Origin: Magicicada septendecula
Lineage: Eukaryota > Arthropoda > Insecta > Hemiptera > Cicadidae
DNA: 64,000 nt
Reading direction: 5' to 3'
NCBI GenBank assembly: GCA_034769895.1
Contig: CM068367.1
Span: 87,339,899-87,403,898, forward strand
Part shown: piece after piece, positions 43,927 through 55,629 of the stretch
How positions within the stretch are numbered: the first letter of the stretch is position 1
How the letters are laid out: every line of letters begins with the position of its first letter
The notes under the pieces: model-generated
What the model was told of the DNA's origin: nothing
The model's database searches: none
The model's input: the letters and a program-made list of their open reading frames with translations, nothing else
Program-made: the position numbers and the translations under genes

Positions 43927-45347
43927 ATGACGGATCAACAATATGCCGCAGCAGTAAACTTAATGAATTTTCAGCAGCGCCAATTGTTCAAAATGATTTC
44001 AGACAGATTGCTTCCAAGTGAAAATAATACTGAGCCATTACGTGTGTTCGTTACTGGAGGAGCAGGCACCGGCAAAACCTTTACTCTGAAAATTATTGTA
44101 GAACAGATTCGTCGTCTTTCTCATTTACATGCAAGCAGAGCTGTTACGGTAGCAGCACCCACAGGTGTCGCTGCAAGATTGATTGGAGGTAGCACTTTGC
44201 ACTCTACTTTTGCCCTTCCTATCGAAAAAGGCAAGGTGACAGCTCTTCGCCCTCTTACTGTTGAGCGTCTTCAAAGGGAACGGCTAAGGTGGAAGCATAT
44301 TAATTGGCTAATCATTGACGAAATCTCAATGGTACCCTATACTACCCTAAGAAATATTCATTTAAGGTTGCAACAGCTTAAAATGAATGATGCTCTCTTC
44401 GGGGGTATCAATATTATTTTGTTTGGCTATCTAATGCAGTTCCCACCTGTATCAAAAGCAGTTGGTGGTACCTACTGCTTCAAGCAGCCTCATTACTTAT
44501 CAGCTGAAATTAATTTGTGGACACTGTTTAGTTTCTGTGAATTACTCAAAATATGCGGCAAGCTAACGACACTACTTTTATAGACATTCTAAATAATTTA
44601 CGAGTCGGCCAACTCACCATGCAGCAGCTAGAAATTTTAGATCGTCGAAGAGTTCCTTTGACAGATGAATTTGCTGATGGCGAGTGTCTGCGTATTTTCC
44701 CAACCACTAAACAGGTAGAAGAATATAATGCTATGATGACTGAAAAGTTGAAAACATCATCTAAAGTTTACGATATTGCAGCGGTGGATGTGTCTGTCGA
44801 AGCTAAGAATTATGGACAAAAGTTAAAGAAAGACTTCATACCAACGGATCCAAACAAAACTGGAGGTATTCCAAACTCTTTAGTAATCGGTGTCGGATCT
44901 AGGGTAATGTTGCGAAAAAACATTAATGTTAATCATGGTCTGGTCAACGGAGCAATCGGCATCATTAGAAAAATTGAGTGGCCTGCACTACGTCGAGATC
45001 AGCTTCAACCTGGTGAGCTTCCACAAGCCGTATTTGTAGAATTTGATGACAGATCAATTAGGGGAAATACTGCTGGTATTGGAGTAAAGATAGAGCCCAC
45101 CACTGTTGAATATGATGCTTTGCGAGGCCAGGGCAAAGTAGAACGACGTATGCTGCCATTAATATTGTGTTGGGCTGTAACAGTACATAAACTTCAAGGC
45201 ACTACTTTAGACAAAGCAGTTGATTTGAGTAGTAATATTTTTGCCAAGGGTCAGGCCTACGTCGCACTAAGTCGTGTGAAAACATTAGAGGGATTAGCAA
45301 TAAGTTGTCTGGATCCACGATGTTGGCTAATTATACTATGTACATAA
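43927..45347 (+). pseudogene. PIF1-type helicase (Helitron-like), one frameshift
   Basis: An ATP-dependent SF1B DNA helicase of the PIF1 family, as fused to Rep in Helitrons or left as solo copies in arthropod genomes. The first in-frame ATG is 43927, though the frame is open from about 43876. Walker A GGAGTGKT is at residues 44-51, Walker B LIIDE ends near residue 132. Motif III reads GYLMQFPPV where GDLMQ is usual, so its aspartate (residue about 168) is tyrosine. A one-base deletion near 44544 shifts the frame, and the C-terminal half continues in a second open frame (44553-45347). That half carries GVGSRVMLRKN, GLVNGAIGII, WAVTVHKLQGTTLD and YVALSRVKTLEGL (motifs V-VI). Apart from the frameshift there are no stops. 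The Rep/HUH domain and zinc fingers are absent. The copy is probably inactive but recent. Confidence 0.85.
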
Positions 45348-45349
45348 TA

Positions 45350-45461
45350 AAGTTTCTAAATAAAACTATGTAAAAATTGAAATTTTTTTTGCACTTCACA
45401 CATACGCACGCACACACTACACATTTCCATTATACTCTTTTTAAACACAAAAAGGAATAAA
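45350..45461. other. A-rich link between helicase and palindrome
   Basis: Short spacer with AATAAA-type signals (45348, 45358). Confidence 0.4.
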
Positions 45462-46211
45462 ATTAAAAAAAATAATTTAAAAAATTAAAAAACACGACTG
45501 CCAAAAAAACAAATGAATAAATAAAAAATAAATTGATAAAAACACTAAATAAAAAAAACTAAATAAAAATAATATTTAGTAAAAATCACAAAATCTAAAT
45601 AAAGTCGATTTAAAAAGCCAAAAACAAGGTATTGAAATTCAGCTCTGATCAGATTTAACGAAAATATTATGAATGATTAAACGCATAGTAATTTTATTAG
45701 ATTTAAATTACTTTTCGATGTTGAATATATATCAATGCATCATATGAAGACTACAATTATAAAAAATATTGCTGATAAAATTTTGCTCTTCAATTTTAAT
45801 TTTCAATGCAGTCGGGGGCTGTTTCTAAATAGATTTGTTCTTTTCATTAAACAGCCCCCGACTGCATTGAAAATTAAAATTGAAGAGCAAAATTTTATCA
45901 GCAATATTTTTTATAATTGTAGTCTTCATATGATGCATTGATATATATTCAACATCGAAAAGTAATTTAAATCTAATAAAATTACTATGCGTTTAATCAT
46001 TCATAATATTTTCGTTAAATCTGATCAGAGCTGAATTTCAATACCTTGTTTTTGGCTTTTGAAATCGACTTTATTTAGATTTTGTGATTTTTACTAAATA
46101 TTATTTTTATTTAGTTTTTTTTATTTAGTGTTTTTATCAATTTATTTTTTATTTATTCATTTATTTTTTTGGCAGTCGTGTTTTTTAATTTTTTAAATTA
46201 TTTTTTTTTAT
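45462..46211. repeat. Near-perfect 0.75-kb palindrome (foldback)
   Basis: Left arm 45462-45824 and right arm 45849-46211, about 363 bp each, with a 24-nt centre. By eye only about two substitutions and an indel separate them, for example cgatttaaaaagcc against ggcttttgaaatcg. The inner ends are cagtcgggggctgttt and its complement. No coding sense. Arms this similar are either young or kept alike by gene conversion. Confidence 0.9.
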
Positions 46212-47145
46212 TTTGTTAGGAAAACAATAACAGAATAGTTACTGTTCAATCCGAGTACACTCATTTTATATTAAAATGTACCTCAAACAATTTCACAGGA
46301 CCATACTAAACTTTACCTGTTATACCTGTTGTCATTGTATTGTGGAACACTAATCGACCCTTTTAAGGTAGTAAATTGGATCGTTTGCGTATTCATATTC
46401 ATCGTGGTTATGGAAACGTTACCATCACCACTCCGATGTTTCCTATTGTACGTACGACAAGGACTATACGAGGGCAAACAAGGTAGAATGCGATCTAAAG
46501 ACCAATGGGGAGACAGCGTTCTGAGTGATTATAGCTAAGGCGAACTATCACCCAGTCAAGGAACCGCGACATGTACACGGCCTGAGTCCATTTACTATTT
46601 GAAATATGCATTTAATTTTCTTCCGAAATTACATTCTATCATAAGTAAGTTTCCTTAATTAAAGTCAGATAAATATTTTTTCTTGATCGCTACAGATAAC
46701 GTAAATTCTTAAGAGAAGTGTTGAATCGCATTTAACTATAACGCTGATAATCCTATCATGCAAACATTTATTTCTAAACGACATCCAGAAGGACCATCGA
46801 TCAGAGGACGCTGATGAACAACCAGAAAAAATTAAACGAAACAAAATGACACTCAATTTATTCGACTGATATTCTGTCGTGTAGATCAATTTGCCTACAC
46901 CTGTGGTGAAAATCAGCGGTATACGTTCTAACCCACCATTAAAGTCTCCGGTGGTTGCGCTAAACGCGTCGGAATGTAAATTAACAGAAACACAATACAA
47001 TGCCTTATAGGCTATTTCACAAACATTGTCTGCCGTGAAACACTATCATATTTACACTACCTTCGATTTCATTTAAATTAAATCGAATAGATAACATGTT
47101 AGTTGAAGTACCTACATTATTGTCAATACGGGAATCTTACTTCTT
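46212..47145. other. Spacer, nothing recognised
   Basis: No supported feature. Confidence 0.4.
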
Positions 47146-47149
47146 TCCC

Positions 47150-47545
47150 ACATCTACCTTACGGTATTGTGCCCTTTGTCCATCCTCTGTAGTATTTCTC
47201 CATTTTGCCACTCACTTCATTGTATGATGGTGTTTCTGGCTATCTGACAGATTTCCGTTATTATCTTACCAGTGTATTCTGGGGCGGCCCTTTGGTCTCC
47301 TTCCGTCTACCTTCAAATATATAAGGTTAATTCAGTGCAGCTTGTGGTTCATGCGCACTAAAATGTCCATACCTAGCTCGTGTCTTTTTACATCATTCAC
47401 AGTTGGCGTCGTTTCCAGTTCTTCTCTTATAGGCCTACTTTGGTTTCGCATTCTGTCTCTTCGACTTTTACCAACTAACTTACTCTTCTTAAGTATTTCA
47501 TCATATCTGAACCTGGGTATCATTGTTGAAGATCTTGTCAAAGGT
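47150..47545 (-). pseudogene. Non-LTR retrotransposon RT C-terminal remnant
   Basis: The minus-strand frame 47541-47332 reads RDRMRNQSRPIREELETTPT then VNDVKRHELGMDILVRMNHK, matching the (R.RN..IR.EL...P....I....L.W.GHV.RM) block. Below 47320 broken frames give a GRRRETKGPP-like version of GRRR.GRP. Palm motifs absent. Confidence 0.6.
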
Positions 47546-47549
47546 AATA

Positions 47550-49485
47550 GATTTGATCGCTATATGGTTTTATATAGGTGAACTTTGGTTTTCGTGTTAA
47601 TTTTTTTGTTAATTGTGAGGATTTTATTACTCATTTCTTTAATATTTCTCTAAATATTTCTGCGCTTATTCGTTTTTCGTTACTGGCGTATTTCTAGTTC
47701 TCCCTTAAACGAGGAATGAGGGAGGTTCAGGATAATAGATGATAGGGTTATGATTGGAAGGGGATGTGAAAGATCTAAGAGGCTGTCGCAGAACCAATAG
47801 GCATAGAGGCATATTATGTGAGGACCTGCCTGCCTGGGAAAGGACAGGGCACAATTAATTGAGTCGCCTTGATGCCATCGAGCACTCTCGTCATTACACT
47901 CTAAATTCTTTTTTCCTCCGGTAAAAATTTTAATTTGTAATTCTAATTTCTATATTCCGGTGAAATATAGGCTTGCCCGTTGAAAATCTATAGATCTTTC
48001 AAGGACTTTCAAGATAGTTAATATATATCAAGTGAGAATCTAATTTGAGCTTTATATGGTTCAATTTTTATATCAAGGAAATAGAATTTCCATACAAATC
48101 TAGTATTAATTAACTTGCCAGTAGGCATTTTACATAAAATTATAATTCCTCGCAATATGGCAAGTAACACAATGTTTTTCAACCAATTCGAAAAACATAT
48201 TATTCGACTTAATAATATAGTCTTAATGTACAGATTGGACGTTGGTGCGATTACAAACATTCCCAATCTCTAGTTAAAATTAGTCTCTTCGCCCTCTAGC
48301 GCCCATTGTCTCTTCCCTCAGAATGATCTTGCCTTTAAACTAATTTTCTACATGTTCTTGTGAAACTCGCGACACGTAACACACACGTTGTAATCGCCAG
48401 TAAATACTTCGCATCAATGAATTATACGGTTAACGGCAGGCAGACAGTACTGGGTGTCATGCATGCAGCCATTATTCACCGAGTAATGCGGACACCCCCT
48501 GCTGCTGTTACATTATCATTGTTCCGTATTGTCGTCGGCAGCGTGGGATTAGCGTTAAACACTGTCGAGACGCCGGGCGCTGAGACGCTGCCTTTGTCTC
48601 GCCTCAGACACACACCGTATTGTTATCCTGCCCTTTATGTTTTGTCATAAACTATGTTCGCTTTAACAGTTTAATCTGTTTTCCGTGAATCGCATTCCTC
48701 GCGGTGCAGCACGCCCTACTTTCCTTGTCCGTTTTTCTTTTCTCGATACCAGTAAGTAGAACAATAGTTTCAAAAGTGGCACACTACACTACGTACGAGT
48801 TCAGTTCAGAATGGGAAAACTACGACGACGACGACAACGACAATAATAATGATTTTTATTTTCACGATATTAATTGAAGGGACTCGTTGGACACTTGGTG
48901 AAATGTATTACTTAAAAAGGTTTAAAAAAACAAACGCTTGGTACTTACACAGTTTATTCTTATACTCCGACAATTGTTTCAACCTATTAGGCTATTCTCA
49001 ATGTGCTGCAAAGAACAACTAAACACAAATACTGTGTTAGAGGGTGAAAACATGTTAAGGGTATGAATATAGACGTGTCTGTGGGTTAGTTTCTCTGTGA
49101 GGAGGTGTGGAGGATCTAGTATAAGGAAAGTAGTCAAGTGACTGTAAAAACTAAGTGTAATAGGAATGCAAATTCTAAAATTAACTAAACTAAGTAACTG
49201 CTTTTGACAGAGCACATACAAAGAATTCTGTCTGTTGATTTGTTCCACTTTTGTTGCTTTTTTATGTTATGCAGTAATATTATACTTTTTGTGTCTAAAA
49301 AGTGGCTGTGTTTTAAGAAATTATCTGTGAAATCTGTAATATTTTATTATTATTATTATTATTGTAACCTCAACTCGGAGATTGGTTAGCCCGTCATTAA
49401 TCTAAAACTGCCAGTTCGGCTTGATCATAAACCTATCCCCCGTGCTAATTCAAATCTCCTTTTTCCTGGTAGTTATTTGTTTCGA
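47550..49485. other. Spacer, nothing recognised
   Basis: No supported gene. A short TTA run lies at 49341-49363. Confidence 0.4.
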
Positions 49486-49489
49486 AATT

Positions 49490-49800
49490 CCTTTCACAGA
49501 TTTCCTCTAGCATTTTTTCTATCAACCGTCCACTCTAATAAAAGGTTGGACAAAAATTCACGCAACATGTTTCTCATCTGCAAAATGATATCTTTATTCA
49601 TCTTTACATTGTCCTCTTTAAAACAGTCACCAGCGGATATAACGCAATTAGGCCAACATTGTTTCCAGTAGTTTAAATATTTCTGGAACGTTCTTTTCAT
49701 TATAGTCTGAGCTCACTCAAAGATTTTTCTTTTATGTATTCAACAGTCGAGAAACGTTGTCCTTTAATGACTTTCGTTCCATTCCTGGAGACAAGAAAAG
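49490..49800 (-). pseudogene. Mariner-type transposase C-terminus, decayed
   Basis: Minus-strand translation gives VSRNGTKVIKGQRFSTVEYI then KEKSLSELR upstream of FQKYLNYWKQCWPNCVISAG then DCFKEDNV (about 49683-49600). This follows the (KG.RF.T.EEIK..S...L..I....FQ.C..QWK.RW..CI.S.GDYFEGD) end of SETMAR-like mariner transposases. The catalytic region is missing and no terminal repeat was identified. Confidence 0.55.
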
Positions 49801-50470
49801 ATCTCACAAAACATCTCACTTCGAGCCTAATACGAGGCTCGTATTTCTTGATATTGGCACCGCCTCATATTTTATAAAAACTACTTTTTCTTTTCAAAAA
49901 GTATTTTTATTTTATTATAAAAAATGATATTTTGTAATGTTATTTACAATTAATAAAAACGAACTTAGAGTCACAGTACAGTAAAAGTTATGATACAGTG
50001 AAATAATATCGTTAACCGTATCAAATTTTCGCTGTGGCGATGAATAAGAATACATTCTACACACTGTACAGACCTTAGATTCGCACATCACTTGTCTGTA
50101 ACAAGGTGACAAGATGTCCGTCCGTCTGAAGGAGAACAAGTCGGTCCGATTTGATCCGTTGTCATCCCAACAAGGAGTCGCTTGTACGCTGTCCGGTGAA
50201 ATGTAATCACAACACTCGACTGGCAGGACAGACAGAGCTCACTTTGCCTACCGTCAGACACGACGCGTTCGGGCAGTACGTGACCAGACATATCCCCCTT
50301 ATAGAGAAACTGCGAACGCACGACAATAAACGCTCTCTACCGGTCACACTGACAAAAACTTACATTTACGTAAGCATCTCATTATACTGTCTGATGTCTG
50401 CGTACCGTCAGCCTTGACCAGAGTGTTCTACAGAAACTACGACTTTTTCCTTTATTATATATGTTTATAT
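49801..50470. other. Spacer, nothing recognised
   Basis: No supported feature. Confidence 0.4.
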
Positions 50471-50472
50471 AT

Positions 50473-50473
50473 G

Positions 50474-50513
<40 letters not shown>
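50473..50513. repeat. (CA)n microsatellite
   Basis: Uninterrupted CA run. Confidence 0.9.
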
Positions 50514-50517
<4 letters not shown>

Positions 50518-50519
50518 TA

Positions 50520-51340
50520 TATAGAAAATTGTTACATAACTTTTGCATAGGCCTACATAAAAATTTTTATTTTATTGTAACATCAAGTATAATATAAATT
50601 CATTTATACCATTAAAGTTCTGAAAAGTTTTCAAATTTAAGTTATCTAAAATTAACTTTAAAATGAATACAAAAAAGGAAAAACGAACCAATGAAATAAC
50701 GTACATTTTTGAATGTAAAATTAAAAGTAACGATAATTTTCGAATGTAAAATTACTAGGTTATTAGTAAATTAATAACCACAAATTAACTCATTCAAAAT
50801 ATAATTTCTTTAAAATCATAAACCAAATGTTCAAAAAATTAGACTAAATATTAAACATAATATACATGAATACCATAATCTTATATTATATATCCTATAT
50901 AAGCACGAGAAACATAAAAACAGCTGATCAAAATTTACGTAGTAACTGAATAAAATAGAGAAAAAAACTTTACATTAAAATGAACACGTAGTCTTATGAT
51001 GTTGAACAGTAAGGTTCATTAAATGCCTACATTAGAAAATAATTAAATGTTTCCATAGTACATCGATATTAAAATAATATAAACACATACACATACACAC
51101 ACGCGCGCGCAAGGTCACACATACACACCACATATATCCGTCTTGATAGATTTTAACTACTTAGTTTCTCGAAGCTGTATCACAGTTAGCACAAAAATAA
51201 ATTTTAACAGTTTCTTCTTCAAGTAACATAATTGTGTTTTAAATCGCACGTTTCTCAGAATTATTATTTGCATAATCAAGGATTAATTAATGGTATAAAC
51301 GAATAACTGACTTTTATTTCGATTTATAATAATCTATATT
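50520..51340. other. AT-rich spacer
   Basis: Nothing recognised. Confidence 0.4.
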
Positions 51341-51348
51341 GTCAGTCT

Positions 51349-51380
51349 CTGATGATGTAGACATGAAGTCTGTAAACTGT
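51349..51380 (+). ncRNA. Decayed hammerhead-like core
   Basis: CTGATGA, T, GTAGAC/GTCTGT stem, then AAAC without the preceding G. Weak. Confidence 0.25.
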
Positions 51381-51384
51381 GCGT

Positions 51385-52110
51385 CGGCCAATAGTTTTCA
51401 TGATTGTAAAAAAAACAGGCGCGCGCTCACGTGTATGTGATCGTTATAGATAGAAACATCCTTTAGAAATGTTTTAGCAATTTTCGCCCTCGTTTTGCTA
51501 TTTTTCCTGCTCGAAATTTTTACTATTTGGCAGCATTTGAGCAGAAGATAAGTTACTGTTGTTTAACTAGGATGTATGTCAAGTTTCTGCGTAGCCTTAA
51601 AAGCCCTGATCTACACCGACGTTCATCAGGGAGCATTTAAAGTTGTACGGATACTGTCATAGAAATACGTGTGTGTGTTTACTGTATATCTTTTTTCTTT
51701 GACAGTTAATATAATACGTCTAATTAGAACATTCAAAAAATAAATGCAAATTCAAGCTTATGTATTAATTAAATCTCTGTAAACAAAGCTATACACACGC
51801 GAGCTACTACTAAGTTAAATGCTTGTCGTTTAATCAAATTTCCCCCAGAGAGCGCGTCTGTGTCTCCACTGTAAAAAGGGTATGTCTACACGAACCGCTG
51901 AGATACGCTATTCAGTGTCAACTAACTGTCGGTTTCGTTAATGTTAACGTTCGTCTGAACCTTGAGGGTGAATGGGCGCGGAGTTGATATGACAAATTGG
52001 TGACTATAAAACCATCTTCATGGTGTTGGATTGAGTTCACCGAGTTTGCTTGTCACTTATGTTGCACACACATACACTCGTACACACGCACGCACACACA
52101 AACCTATAAT
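51385..52110. other. Spacer, nothing recognised
   Basis: No supported feature. Confidence 0.4.
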
Positions 52111-52118
52111 CATATATA

Positions 52119-52550
52119 CAGTGGCGAATTTAGAATTGGCCCTGGTGGGGAGGGGGGTCCTGTCCAGTCGGCTTCATACAAAAGAAAAAATCAACAAAGT
52201 AAGACAAATCAATATTACTATCTTTCAAGTGGTTGAAAAACGTGTGATAACATCGTAAAATCAATCCCATTAAAGTAAACTGTGAAACACTATAAAAATA
52301 CGCGTTATTGAAACACTGTTAAGAAGATACTTAGGCCTATTGACTGAACTGATTTTCCTACATTTTATATTTCAAACGTACATGCAAATGATGTGTAATA
52401 AACATGTTTGTATATTTAAAAAAAGAGTTACTAGAGTAAACAGCTGAAAAATCAATAAAATAGCCTAAAATTTAAGAGCCTAACAAAATTCGTCAACTTT
52501 ATCGACCTCTCGGGGGCTCCGGTCCCGTTCGCGCCCCCCTTAATATGCTG
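52119..52550 (-). mobile_element. hAT-like non-autonomous element, copy B
   Basis: The left end CAGTGGCGAATTTAGAATTG is a hAT-style terminus. The right part (52290-52535) is the reverse complement of 15000-15250, with shared aaatacgcgttattgaaaca, tgattttcctacat and gagttact blocks. The right end rc CAGCATATTAAGGGGGG also starts CAG. Flanking octamers do not match, so boundaries are tentative. Confidence 0.5.
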
Positions 52551-52554
52551 GTGA

Positions 52555-53055
52555 TCAGATACGATTACCGTCTTATAAGAAACTTTACTCGTTAATTTAT
52601 CATAAAGAATCTCGAGGGAATGAGTTTGTAAACTGATCTCAATGCTAGCATGTTAAAAGGCTTCTAATGTTCCCTTGCCTTTCTGATTATCCATTCCCAG
52701 CATTATGGAGGAGTGCTAAAGCAAGGACGCATCTTAGACTCCCTTCCTTCTAATCGAATCGAAATTTTATCCTTTTGTAAAAAGTTCCTCGGCCTATAAA
52801 GGCCGCGTAGTCGTCTTATCATCTATATTTCATTTTCTTACTCTATTACGCTGTCATGTAGTAGGTGATCCAAATAGTCAACGGCGGACAAAGAGTTTTA
52901 ATCATCAGTGTATATCAACGCGTTTTACGTATGTGTTACTTTTGCTCTATTATTAATAGAGAATCAAGAAAGTCATATGGACCAGTTATTGTTGTTTTTG
53001 ATGTTCTTCTTCTTTCTACTATAACTACTAATACTGCTTCATATTTTTGTTCTTT
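52555..53055. other. Spacer, nothing recognised
   Basis: No supported feature. Confidence 0.4.
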
Positions 53056-53059
53056 CCCT

Positions 53060-53455
53060 TCTTCTAACGCCACTCTTAGTGTTCTTTTTCTTCTATTATT
53101 TTTCTCCTTCTTCTTCTTCTTCTTCTTCTTCTTCTTCTTCTTCTTCATTGCGGCCTCCTCCTCCTCCTCACTCCTATTCCTCAGCTTTCTCTTTCTCTTT
53201 TTCTTCTTCCTCTTGTTGTTGTTGTTTTTCTTGTTGTTCTTATTCTTATTCTTCTTCTTCTTCTTCATTGCGGCCTCCTCCTCCTCCCTCCTCCCTCCTC
53301 TTCCTCAGCTTTCTCTTTCTCTTTTTCTTCTTCCTCTTGTTGTTGTTGTTGTTTTTGTGGTTCTTCTTCTTCTTCTTCTTCTTCTTCTTCTTCTTCTTCT
53401 TCTTCTTCTTCTTCTTCTTCTTCTTCTTCTGCTCTCCCTGTCTTTCCTTTTTGTA
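53060..53455. repeat. Polypyrimidine tract with 120-bp tandem unit and (TTC)n
   Basis: The unit cattgcggcctcctcc ... cagctttctctttctctttt ... cttgttgttgttg occurs at 53146 and again at 53266, exactly 120 bp apart. TTC runs lie at 53109-53145 and 53363-53431. The 208- and 125-codon frames over this region are low-complexity read-through. Confidence 0.9.
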
Positions 53456-53690
53456 ACCTCAATAGGCAAATTGGTGGTCATTATATCTTAAATTCGTCAA
53501 GTCATCCAGTGTACAGTTTTCTGTTGAAAGTGCCTATATACCATCAACCTGTGTTCGCTGCCATTTAATCCAAGAATCTTTTTCTTGACTTTGCCATCAA
53601 GCATTCTCCCATCAACCTTTCCCTTCGTAGTCACAAAATTATTATACTTAAACTAGCACTTACACTACGTATATTTTTTCTCATGAGGCT

Positions 53691-53730
<40 letters not shown>

Positions 53731-53731
53731 G
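53691..53731. repeat. (TTA)n microsatellite
   Basis: Uninterrupted ATT/TTA run. Confidence 0.9.
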
Positions 53732-53734
53732 TTT

Positions 53735-54555
53735 CTATTTAACACCTGTTCATTGTAACTATATACTTTCATGAAATCATTTGCATCCCTTGCAGCAATA
53801 TGTCTCAAAAAATCTTTAATCACTCCTACTCTCTCTTCCCAGTGATCTACGATTTAGAGCCAATAAAGCTAAAACATCCTCCAAAAGGGTTTGAGATATT
53901 CCTTTTTTGTTTCCTTTTTGTCTTGAGTCTTGAGGATATTAACCGTATCTACGGGAGCTCTGCTAGTACCCAGGTGGCATTTGAAAGCATTTGATGAAAG
54001 TAAAACGTCACCTACCAGAATAAAAAAAAAGTCTGAATGCTTGTAATAAATATACCGCATAAATCTACCCACATGTGATGATGGCAGGTCGATACAGGCC
54101 TAACTCTGTTTTATAAAAGGAGACTGCCAACAAAATAAAGTCCTACGAAGTTGTTATCAGTCAGTTGACGACTACCGGAAAACATCTGTTCAGTTGCGAT
54201 GAAAGACCGGGATTTAACAACCACTATTATTAACTACGTGTATCGTGCCGTTTAATTCAAACCTGTGTAGAAGCGTCACCTTCACTCTGTAATTTCACTC
54301 TCACCAGCAAGCCGGCTACTTTTCAATTTCGGTGTTGAAACAATACCACTACTACAACTGTCAGCACAATAAAACGACACCAGGTCCCTCCATGATATAC
54401 GCCTCTCCTATGTTTCCACTTTCTCCGGACTGAACAACAACTACAACTTTCTTCACGTGTTAATGAAACGACTGATAACACGTTACCTTGAGAAACTAAC
54501 ACACTAAAGTAAAGTGGAGCAGTGACACTGCTCTCAGGTATAACGTACACAAACT
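53735..54555. other. Spacer, nothing recognised
   Basis: No supported feature. Confidence 0.4.
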
Positions 54556-54557
54556 GC

Positions 54558-54645
54558 GAGGAGGGGGGAGGGGAGGGGGAGGAGAAGGAGAAGAAGAAGA
54601 AGAAGAAGATGATGATGATGATGATGATTGTGAAAAAGAAGAAGA
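54558..54645. repeat. Purine tract GGA/GAA/GAT
   Basis: Runs of GGGGA, then GAA, then GAT units. Confidence 0.9.
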
Positions 54646-54649
54646 CTGA

Positions 54650-55015
54650 AAAATTTATTTCTGGTCAATTACAAAATATAATTGAACACAGTTTTAAAAA
54701 TGTTCTTTCGCCTAGTTTTATCAAAATTTGTTTAGTCAGTCTGTTAACTTGTTTACCTCATAAAAATAAATTTTAATCTACAGATTTTAAATTATAGGGC
54801 TCGTATATGGATTAGGAGACTATTCACTAAGTATCGTTAATCATTTATTTTTAAAAATCAAGTTTAAATATTATAACGTTTCATTATGTGTTGAAAACTG
54901 CATAATCATTGGAAAAAGAACAGTGAGTCTCAGTGTATAAAGATAAATTTATATAAAAGAAACGCGTTTAGACTGAGCTGCGGGCATTATGATGATTAAC
55001 TGTCAATGGTAGCAA
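54650..55015. other. Spacer, nothing recognised
   Basis: No supported feature. Confidence 0.4.
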
Positions 55016-55019
55016 TCTA

Positions 55020-55628
55020 TAATTAGTTGAACAGTTCCAGTACATTAGAAGTATGGTCTCAAAAGAGGCAGAACGATTGAGAATGTGCAACAAAGTGTAA
55101 AAGGAAAGCAAAATGTGTTTACTCATAATGTTGACCTGCAAAACAAAGCCTTAACAGTTCAGAAAATGAACAAAGTTGAGTATTTTTGAAAACTATACAA
55201 AATCAGTGCTACTACAAGGCTGGTAGACGTAAAAGGCCGTGAGAACTGTTACAAGTAAATTAAAAATCTTAATCAACAACTGCTTAGAAAGAATTCTTAA
55301 CACACGTTGGCCAGAAAGAACAACCAACCTTAACAACTTTGCAAAAGGGGCGAACAAAGCCCATAGGTCAAGAGACTATCAAGCTGAGAAAGAATGCAGG
55401 ACATGGACATACCCTTAACATATAGGCCAGCGCCATCAGTCGGCAGACCTTAGAGCGTAATCCGCAGAAAACACAGAAACGCAGAAAACATGTGAGAGTC
55501 ACATGAAGTAGAACGGTTGAGAAGGGTAAGGAAAGAAGGCAAGACGGGATTAAAGGAAATAAGTCAAGTAGGTCATGACATTACTATTACACTGAAGCAA
55601 ATGGAAAGAAGATATGGTTTTTAAATTA
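55020..55628 (+). pseudogene. Non-LTR retrotransposon RT C-terminal remnant
   Basis: In shifting frames: VEQFQYIRSMVSKEAE (about 55026-55073), YTKSVLLQGW (the NVKSVLLYGCETW block, about 55196), TSKLKILINNCLERILNTRW then PERTTNLNN (about 55251-55340). Then a WTYP.H-type remnant of (GH.LRK) and finally RKEGKTGLKEISQVGHDITI then TLKQMERRYG. The block order matches the family at 21.7-22.1 kb. Numerous stops. No tail recognised. Confidence 0.65.
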
Positions 55629-55629
55629 A

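Noticed and set aside
45735..45941. 68-codon frame inside the palindrome
   Set aside because: Crosses the palindrome centre. A consequence of symmetry, not a gene.
52865..53491. 208-codon and 125-codon frames in the pyrimidine tract
   Set aside because: Low-complexity leucine, phenylalanine and serine runs from TTC/CTC repeats.
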